From Prostheceraeus crozeri (taxonomy: Eukaryota; Platyhelminthes; Polycladida; Euryleptidae): a stretch of 64,000 nucleotides of DNA. Both the position numbers and the translations under genes were made by a program. A model generated the notes under the pieces. That model made no database searches, was not told where the DNA came from, and worked only from the letters and a program-made list of their open reading frames with translations. Location: NCBI GenBank assembly GCA_907163375.1, contig CAJQUW010000459.1, positions 1-64,000 of the forward strand. The letters run 5' to 3'. Below, piece by piece: positions 10,240 to 64,000 of this stretch. Position 1 is the first letter of the stretch. Every line of letters starts with the position of its first letter.

Positions 10240-12250
10240 GTTTTCACGCAAAGTTGCGTCGGAATAACAATTCTTTTGTTAGATAGTTTGCTAAGAATAA
10301 TACCTGGGTTCCGTTGAAGGTTTTCGCAATTTATAATTGCTGCTGCACTTGTTCGAAGACCAGTCGTCATATAATCCTGACACAAATATGTCGAATAGAA
10401 CAATAGGCCTAATCAACTCCCACACGCTTTTATTTGGCACGATCATTCTGTCAAAACAGTTGTGACACAACTATCAGTACAGTATTCAGAGGAGCTCAGA
10501 GGAGTTGCCAGGTCAGACTCCTCTAACAAAGTGTAGACCAACTATAGAAATAAAATTTGCCTTAGGCGACCGGCGATATTCGGGATTAAACAAATTGGAG
10601 ACAAATACGTTAGCCCTAGCTTGGTCGCTGAGATTGAGATCTTAATGTGCTCTATATGTCTACATTTCAATAAAGTAAAATGAACACAGGTCCAACTGCA
10701 GCTTAACTATTTGCAATTATTTTTCGGAGTTAAAATAGGCGAAACACTTTAGATATCATATCATCGAACCAATACCGATGCAATTAGATCAACTGCAGGA
10801 CACCTTCAGCTCAATTTTTTTGCTGTGTGAGAGTTGAGCAACTTCTTATTGTCGGTCTCACGCCAATTCAAACTTTACATCCTGACGGAGAAAACGGCGT
10901 GCTGTTCAAAACATGCTCAGCTTTTAGAAAACATTGGAAATTTATTTGGAAATGTCAGTAGCCACCATCCAGTCTTGTCAACAATGCTATCCAGACTATT
11001 GATATGGCTGATAATTGCATTAGTGCCCTATACTCGTCGACATGACCTACACATTACGATGTATCAATAGGAAGGATTTTCAAAGCACATCAAAATGAGA
11101 GACGACATGCTGACTGATCAAAACACAAGTCAAGCATCTATAAAAATATAAGATATTCCAGTTGTTTATATAACATCAGAAATTAGATCAATTCAGATGA
11201 CATTGCAGCACCCTGATTTTTTTCGTAACTTATACATCGATTCAACGATGAAGTTCATCGACCCTAGAATGCATAGGCTTGTTCTAAGATACTTTGAATA
11301 GCCAATATTTCTGCATTACCTAAGCTCAATAGATCAATCAGTGCTCGAATATTTCTTTACTAGTTTGTGTGTTACATCTGTAGTCTACATCATTCCACAC
11401 ACACTCTTTTGACTTCATGACATAAACAGATACTTCAGAGCTTCCCTTTCCAAATTTTTCACTATCAGCCGAAAAATTGCATCAAAATTGGTAAGACAAA
11501 CGTCATTCAACTGGGAATTTTCCAATGTTCTCCTGTTACCTCTTAACTTACACAATATTTCAAATCTTTTATTTATTTGTTGTCATGTATCATTTGATTA
11601 AAACCAAATCATTATTTTGGATGAAATGTTTCATTATTAAGTATTCTTCTCAATCTTTTTTACAAACATGTATGACCTATTGATACACACGCAAGATTCG
11701 CCTTTATGTTCAAGAAATGGATATTTTACTAGAAAATGCTCTGGATCTGCATGCATCCACAGATCTTCCTCAATCTACTTATTCTATGATTTCACATGAA
11801 TGAAATCCTCAAAGTGACAAAGTATTTCACTTAATCAAGATCATTGTGGTTCATTTGCAAGCGGCAATTCTACGTTAACAATAGATACAATTCCTGTCTT
11901 GTACTTACTCTCTTTAGGACGTTAGTTGAGTCAGCGAAGTTGAGAACCTTCTTAGTGGCGGAACGAGCTCAAAGAAGTAGACAACTCTCTTTCGATGTAC
12001 GCAAAGTCAAGAAGGAAACGGAGAACTTTCTTTATCACGAATGAAAAGCAATGAAACGGAGGAACTTCTTTATGAATGCAAAATCAACGAAACGGAAAGT
12101 GAATTGAGGGATAAACCCAGGTTAGAAAATTTTAAACAAGACTGCTATTTGTTGTATTTTTGTCACATTTTCGGCATGAAACCTCCACGAAGGCACAATG
12201 ATTTTTTAGCAAGTGTTAATCTTTATAATTAAAAAGGAAAACATGGAAAA
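10240..12250. other. CACTA internal non-coding region
   Basis: About 2 kb without a supported gene. Short frames near 11844-12232 have no recognisable motif or splice support. Confidence 0.4.
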
Positions 12251-12254
12251 TTAT

Positions 12255-12422
12255 TCCAAAGATGATGTCAGAATCTTAGGTTTCAGAAAGATGCTTCCAG
12301 AAAATGTAAGATCTTAGCAAGATCTTAGATTTTCTTGTCAAACAATGATCTTGCATTTTCTTGTCAGAAAATGTAAGATCTTCGCAGTCTTTGAAAGAAA
12401 ATGTTCGGCTTGTCGCATAGTG
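12255..12422. repeat. CACTA right subterminal array and terminal repeat
   Basis: It contains repeated AGAAAATGTAAGATCTT, AGATCTTAG and TTTTCTTGTCA words that mirror the left array, and ends in CGCATAGTG, the complement of the left CACTATGCG. Confidence 0.8.
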
Positions 12423-13094
12423 TCGGGACAATTTTTGATGGTATATTTGAGATAGTTATCATGCATTAATTTATACAAATTGTGCGTCAATCCTTAGATG
12501 AAACTCTGAAATACCTATAAGTACTATAGAATGGACGAAATTAAATTGTTTAACATATGGAAAAGTGAAATAATTGAAAAATTCGTCCCAATTCACCCCA
12601 TTTTACGGTATGTGATGTGCCTGCTAGGCATATCGTGGTTTTGCGTGTTATTATATCGCCTACTAAGTTTAGCGCGCGTACCATGACGCTTAGCAAGCAA
12701 AACATAATTTTTTTACTCGGGTCCTTTAGCAAAAGGTTCCATTACTACAAGAACTGGTCTACAGTAATCCCGCCGAAAATAATCATTCGGGTATGTTAAC
12801 ATTTAGTGTAATTTGAGAGCATTTGATAAACACATAATTTGCATTAGAGTCATAGGAAAAAAATGTTCCACGTTGAACCTTTACGCTAAGTCCAATAGGG
12901 TCGTATTTTTAAAGTTTAGATCGACCTTCCGATGAACCGTGAACGGATGTTTGGGGTTATGTGTAATTAGGCGTGGTTCACGCGTGATTGAGCGTGGCAT
13001 ATGTCACCTAGTGAAATTTGAACAACAGTTGGTATTCATGCAATAGTACATGCTAGTGAATTCAATCTTGCCTCAATATTTTCCAAATACGTTC

Positions 13095-13243
13095 CAATTT
13101 TGACTACTGTACATGGTGATTGTCAGAAATTATATAACTTCTACCCTTTCTGAGCAATTGTCACAATCAGAAAGTTAACACATTGATCAGAAAGGGCAGA
13201 AGTTAATTTCTGACAATCACCATATGTACAGCAGTCAAAATTT
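13095..13243. repeat. Inverted repeat (hairpin), arms about 58 bases
   Basis: The left arm (13095-13153; TTTTGACTACTGTACATGG onward) pairs with the right arm (13186-13243; ending GTACAGCAGTCAAAATT) with a few mismatches and a loop of about 32 bases. It lies downstream of the U2SURP stop and may be within its 3' UTR. It looks like a small foldback element. Confidence 0.75.
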
Positions 13244-13343
13244 GTAGGCCTCATTTATATTACCTAATTCTATTTGCAATTGAAATTAGAATAATGTTGT
13301 CGGCCTCACCAATTACAAAACGCGAAGAAGTATTCCAAGATAC

Positions 13344-13349
13344 TTTATT
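13344..13349 (-). terminator. Candidate U2SURP poly(A) signal (AATAAA)
   Basis: This is the first canonical AATAAA on the minus strand after the U2SURP stop, giving a 3' UTR of about 1.1 kb. ATTAAA variants nearer the stop (about 13680 and 13880) are alternatives. Confidence 0.3.
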
Positions 13350-14471
13350 TGTGCGTCATTATATTATATCATAGTTTATCGCAATTGGTTTGAATTTTGT
13401 ACTTGGCATTAATCTTAGTAATAAATACACGACACGCTGAACATGCGGCACAGCTTTATCTATGAAGCAGTGCAGTTGGATATCAGGGATTAGACCGTTA
13501 CAATATGAAAATACGGTTCACTTCTAGCTCTAACAGAAAATTCACTGTATATTTTTGGTCTATTTCGAAACAGTGCGTGTGCAGTTTTTTCTTCATAAAA
13601 ACCAAATGCTTTCAAGATCTCGCAAGTGGGCCTTATTCACCTTCAGTAGGCGCTCTCATTAGCTTTTGCATGCCATCTTTTAATTTTTGAGAGCATAGGA
13701 CAGCATCTAATAGTTTGGCCTGACTCTACAATGAATTTCATTTTCCAAACAAACCTCTAACAGTATGACGTCTTAGATGTTGCACTAAATAAGAATGCTC
13801 CAGCTATTTGAATTTTAGAGAAATGACAATAACCTCAATTCCTAAAATAGTTGAGATTTACGAAGTCACAAAAATCTGACAGTATTTAATCACTTCATCA
13901 GCATTCATCTGCTGCAGATCGGTATGAGAAAATTAGCTACAATTCAGAAGCTTCATGGTCGAAATATACCGAATGAGTATTGCTGCTGGCGCCAGCTTCC
14001 TGTACATGTACATAATCAATGCATCCGAATTGATAGAAAAACATCTAGGCATACTCATGCTAGTATATGTACAGCTAATGAACCTCCTAGAAGTAAGAAG
14101 CTTTCTTTGTAATCAATGTAAATTCTTTTTCGATATATCAAGTTCATTTCACATTCATTTACAAAATACACGTCCTCCTGCTACATTATTACCCTCAAAA
14201 AGGCCATGAAGCATTCACTCGTTCGAATATGTCTGTATTCTCGAATGTTCATTTACAAATTCAATAGCGACATCCAAAGGGCCATGACATCGTTGAGGCG
14301 CAAGCAAGTGCTCCGAGCTGCATTTGTGAGTGAGAATGGCTGAATAAGACGAACTGAAGATAGAAGAGAAAGATATGAACAATAAAGAATTCTCGAGCCG
14401 CCTCTTCAGTCAAACGTCACCATATCGCAGAGTTGCGAAGAAGACCATCACAATCCAAGTTTCGTCATCTC

Positions 14472-59865
<45,394 letters not shown>

Positions 59866-62800
59866 CTGTGGTGAACAATGATAGAAAACATGAGTGACAT
59901 TAGTAACTGGATACCAATAATCACATGACAAGGAATTACATTGACATTAACTATTTAATAGTGAAATTAAAAAATTCAAATAATGTATGAGTATTTTCAC
60001 ATCGGAAATGATCCATTGTTTTAACACAATATTTACTTTATATGGTTATTGAGATTGAACTGCTAAAAACAGGTACATTCTCTCTGCTTTCTGTATTAGG
60101 GAGATGTTCTGTCGGTTTTTTCAGAAGCTATCTCCGCATCCAATATGGACGAAGCATAAACCGGCAAGTGCAATCAAAAATCATTCAAATATTTGATCAA
60201 CCAAGTCGCTCTGACACGATGATATTCCTTGATGAAAGAATAATTACAGTTTCTTCTTCTTGCTGCTTTCGAGTGACACAGCGAACAGCTATTGGAATGC
60301 ATTACTTTCATCCTTTATGATGTATTTCATGTTGTACTTCAAGAATCCAGAATTCCTTCAGACATCTGTGTGCAGCTGTTACCAGACCGCGTATTGATCA
60401 AAAGAACCGTAAATATACATCATCTAAATCAAATGATAATCAGAAGAACTTCAAATATATTTGATGAGGGAAGTGCGCTTCGTATAGCAGAAGCGTGCTA
60501 GCTTTCCTTTCAAAACAAAATATATGACGAAGAAATCGAAGCAGCAACAAGCTTTGTTGTAATAGACTCTAGTTATTTCTATTGACATCAAATTTACATT
60601 TTCTAGTATCAGATGATCTTAAATTGTAAAATTTCACAATTTCGGCCAATATGATTGCAGGAATGAAAAGAACATGCTAATGTGCTAATAAGAAGAAGGA
60701 TGTCACTTGGCCATTTTGTAAATAAATTAGATTAAACTATGAAGTTGTCTTCCGAAGATGGCTTCCATCAAATATTATTGCAAATGATCCTTGACAATCA
60801 CTTTCATAAACATAAGTGGTCATAGATGCAAAAAACTAGATACCTTGCGGCTACATTCCTTATCAGACCACTGGCATTACGCCGAATTTAAGTATGGCAC
60901 TACAATATCATCCATAACCATAACTACAATATCATCCACTGACTCTTGCATCTGAATACCGGATATGTGAACTAGCCTTTATCACTGTACTCATGTTTTC
61001 CGATTCGAAAATGCAATGTGCAAGAGCGTGCTGCTTCAAAGTAGCACTGATTTATCAGGGCACCCTGTACTATTTTGAAAGAGTTCCTGTTGGCTGTTTA
61101 CGTCTACAATTAACAAGCACCCGTTGAAAATAGCTAATATTGCTGCATCATTTAATAGCCAGAAAATTGTGATGATACCGTAAGACATAATTTACATCCA
61201 CCTACTGCTGATTCGTGATGTGAAATGAAATGGTCATATAAAATCTGATTTCATTTTTCAAGATTTCATTCGATTGTCATTTAGTTCTGCGCGAGCACGA
61301 CACTGGCCTGACGTGGAAATGTGACAAATGTCGAAAACATCGTTCAATTATAGATCGAGAAAATTAGGCCGCACAGCTGGGCTAATTAACTACACCCTGT
61401 AATCTGATGGCTAACTTTTAGAGCTTCATCTGTTGTACATACACAGGGAGATTATCAACAGCTCTTGTGTACTCAGCGCAAATTGGTGGTTTATGGAGTG
61501 TGTATCTATACTGCAATGTAATTCCTCGTTCGGTCTGCCACTGAACGATGCATTCGACATTCGCCATGCGTAAGTCACAGCCCCGAGTTCAGTCAGTTCA
61601 GAGCTCAAAGGCAGATTTCAAAGCAATTATGTGCATGTATTTCTACGGTGAATATTTAACTCAGATTCTCCAATATTTGCTTCTTGAGAAATGACACCTA
61701 AAGTAGCACTTCTACATGCACCACTGATATACCTGTATAGGTTAAACAGTAAATTAACTGTGCTTCAGAAATTGAACACAGAAGAGTTTGAGCTGTGCTG
61801 CACAAATTGAACAGATGCTGTATACAATCGATAGGCTACTCATATGAAAAAGTTCAAAGTCAGACCTGCTTCAACATTATTATACGTTCTATGAACCGCA
61901 AGCTAAGTGCTTACACATTTTTTCACGATTTTCTCATCGAAGAGGCAGATTCTTAGATGACATAGGGATACGAAAGTCTACCTTGTGATCGCTGCTGGCA
62001 ACACACAGAAGTACATACTTATTTATAGTTACTAGTATCCAGGAAAATATATGAAAGCGTAATTTTACTAGCTAATGGTAATACTGGCAACATTATTTGT
62101 TTTTGCTTCTATCCCTTGTAGTCATGAGATTGTTTAGGAATTATCGATACGTAATAACAATAAGTTGTACAATAGACCTTGCACCATTTGATTATTGGAC
62201 ACTTGAAAAGAATAACACTGGCAGATACTATCATCAGTCCATTTAGTCAAAATTGTATTTAAGACTTCTTACACTTGGTGAATAATAATGCATGCAAATA
62301 GTTGATGATTTGTCGCACGGATAGATTAAATTATTTCATCATTTTCTTTTTAAGCATTATTGATTACACAGTTTTTTGAGTTTTGTTCCATGAAATATTA
62401 TCATCGTCGGACAATTATTTATAGATGTGGATAGATAGATGCTTATGTATAGTATGTTTATGCATATGTATTGCATGCTTATGCATAGTCACCGTCGTGA
62501 CTATGCACTGCAAAAATAATTGAGCTATTGATAAATAAAATACACCAGTATTGCGTAATGATAAATGCTGTCAATTATACTGAAATGCATCATGGAGAAC
62601 TTGCATCTCTCGCTCCGTCCTATGTTCCATCATCACCATGTGCTATCAACTCCTTAAACAATTTCAGTCACCTATATCCCAGCTATCATTAACTAAACTG
62701 GGCTGCATTTTAACTGTTAACTGATTACACTCGCTTCAGTCGCAAGTCGACAATAAAATATTTTGTCTTTCGATATTCATCTTATTTTGGAGCTCTATCA

Positions 62801-63725
62801 TTAGAAAACGTCTTATCAGCGAACGCGAAGACAATAACACCTATCTGCGTAACAGTCGCTGTTGTTGCATATCATATCATTGTCCCGGCCAGGGATTTTC
62901 ATCAAATGTGCGCCCCACTCAGAAATTTACTACCACTGTTGATAGTAGTAATTTGACCACTATATTAAATGTGGCTTTATGTGTGTGAAACATCATTAGA
63001 CACGATGTTTCACAGCTCATGCATGTCACTTGATGATAATAGAAACCTTCGTTGTAACATTTATAAATCGAATTCAAAAAACAAAATTGCAAAATTTAAT
63101 TACCACAAATTCCCTCATTATCATATACTTTTATCACTAATCACTATGCAGAATAGAGCACAGATGTATTAACCCTCTGAGTTTTGGTGAGGCTGAGTGG
63201 ACCCTAGAGCCATATTTCTTTATTTCGCATTTCTCATTGATGCTATATCAATGGTTGACACTATTGTAGGATAATCTTCTTGCAGCAATGGTTCTTCATG
63301 CAATATTTCATGTCAGTTGAATTACTAGAAGCATGATATTGATAGATAGCCAAATGGGTCAATGGAATTCCATTTTCATTTTCAAAAACATGTGGATAAA
63401 ACAATGAACTTTTCACTAAACTAGAATGACTCATTGTTTTCCAACGATTACGTAATCGCTGCCTCAAGCCCCCTCCCCTCGTAGTCATTTTGACAACCTC
63501 CCCCTCACCCTAGGCGATTACGTAATTCTTGAACAACCATTAGCAAGCAGCATCATCTCTCAATAGCCCCGTTTCTGTACCACCCCATTTCCCAGGACCA
63601 ATCAATCTTTGGATATTTCCATTATATAGCTAGCTTTTGAGGTTTATACTGCTTTTTATTGACTAGCTATGGCGTGATATAAAGAACAAGTAAAGGACAC
63701 TAAAAAAACAAGTACAAGACTATAA
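59866..63725 (-). other. Next U2SURP intron (continues beyond the window)
   Basis: No RRM-coding exon was found on the minus strand. There is a perfect 10-base-stem hairpin at 62483-62506 (GCATAGTCAC/GTGACTATGC) and GATTACGTAAT words at about 63447 and 63515; otherwise nothing recognised. Confidence 0.5.
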
Positions 63726-63990
63726 TGTTCTCTTGCCAACTACAAAATAAAAAGCAAAAAACTATGCAACCGAAGAAACATAATCTACAAAATCAACTGC
63801 AACAAGTGTGATGAATTTCATATTGGCAGTGCCATACGACGTCTTCACGTCCGCTTCAAAGAACATACCACAAATCCTTCATCTTTACGATCATGACAAT
63901 ACAAATTTAAGACTACGTGAAGCATTCATTATTAATAAAAATAAACCGAAAATAAATAGTAGAGCTGAACTTGACGGTTACCGTGATTTC
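63726..63990 (+). mobile_element. Second Penelope-type GIY-YIG remnant
   Basis: CSLANYKIKSKKLCNRRNII is followed by YKINCNKCDEFHIGSAIRRL and HVRFKEH, then, after a break, LRLREAFIINKNKPKINSRA and ELD. The C-x2-C, YIG-like (HIG) and R-x3-R-x2-EH layout and the closing EAxxI...KPxIN match the GIY-YIG domain of Penelope-like elements. It is damaged, and no reverse transcriptase lies upstream. Confidence 0.7.
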
Positions 63991-64000
63991 CTTTTTTTTA

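Larger units (their letters stand above)
2462..12422 (-). mobile_element. CACTA (EnSpm) DNA transposon, nearly complete, about 10 kb
   Basis: The left end reads CACTATGCGTCAA. The right end, on the opposite strand, reads CACTATGCGACAA, so the terminal inverted repeat is 13 bases with one mismatch and begins with the diagnostic CACTA. Both flanks carry TC next to the element, a possible 2-base target duplication. Just inside each end lie clustered GATCTTA / TGACAGAATCTT repeats, typical transposase-binding arrays of CACTA elements. Two minus-strand genes lie inside: a TNP2-like transposase (9240-6714) and a second spliced gene (6037-2880). A Penelope-type remnant interrupts the 5' side. A single frameshift in the transposase and one in-frame stop in the second gene suggest a fairly young but probably non-autonomous copy. 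Confidence 0.88.

Noticed and set aside
60042-60501. Two consecutive plus-strand frames as a possible gene
   Set aside because: No recognisable domain or splice sites, and the region is inside a U2SURP intron.

Overview
The window is from an animal nuclear genome: A+T-rich, intron-rich, with GT-AG splice sites and many transposon families. The mix (CACTA, hAT, Tc1/mariner, pogo-like, RTE- and Jockey/CR1-type LINEs, a tRNA-derived SINE, Penelope-type GIY-YIG modules) and a conserved metazoan splicing gene suggest an invertebrate, probably aquatic. The species cannot be fixed from the sequence.

The one clear host gene is U2SURP (SR140, a U2 snRNP-associated SR-related protein) on the minus strand. 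Eleven exons from 59865 down to a stop at 14472 add up to exactly 2142 bases (713 codons plus stop) with every splice phase matching. They cover the linker before the SURP domain, the SURP domain, the CID, the DG repeats, the TTSKW motif and the C-terminal RS tail. The RRM and N-terminal exons lie beyond the right edge. One intron is 31 kb (28779-59821) and is full of transposons.

Layout from the left: 1-560 is a polypyrimidine tract rich in TTCG. GC-rich repeats with a 60-base period (about 1110-1490) come before an ORF (1574-2218) with a chromatin-reader-like or transposon-associated C-terminal module. A nearly whole CACTA (EnSpm) transposon fills 2462-12422. It has matching ends, subterminal repeat arrays, a two-exon transposase gene and a second spliced gene of six exons whose product I do not recognise. 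A Penelope-type GIY-YIG remnant sits inside it. U2SURP follows. Its shorter introns hold a CATAGTATGA-rich inverted-repeat element, an RTE LINE remnant and a pogo-like non-autonomous element.

The giant intron holds, in order: a hAT non-autonomous element with a perfect 8-base target duplication; an RTE-like fragment; a second, older hAT-like element (with a further inverted copy at 46.5-47.2 kb); a SINE; a Jockey/CR1-like LINE; a TA-flanked element with internal tandem repeats; a hAT transposase fragment; an RNase H LINE tail; a Tc1 element; a mariner-like element; a 159-base tandem repeat; and a 740-base near-perfect foldback element. A second GIY-YIG fragment lies at the right edge, in the next intron. 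All transposon genes look inactive by direct reading, although the CACTA copy is close to whole.
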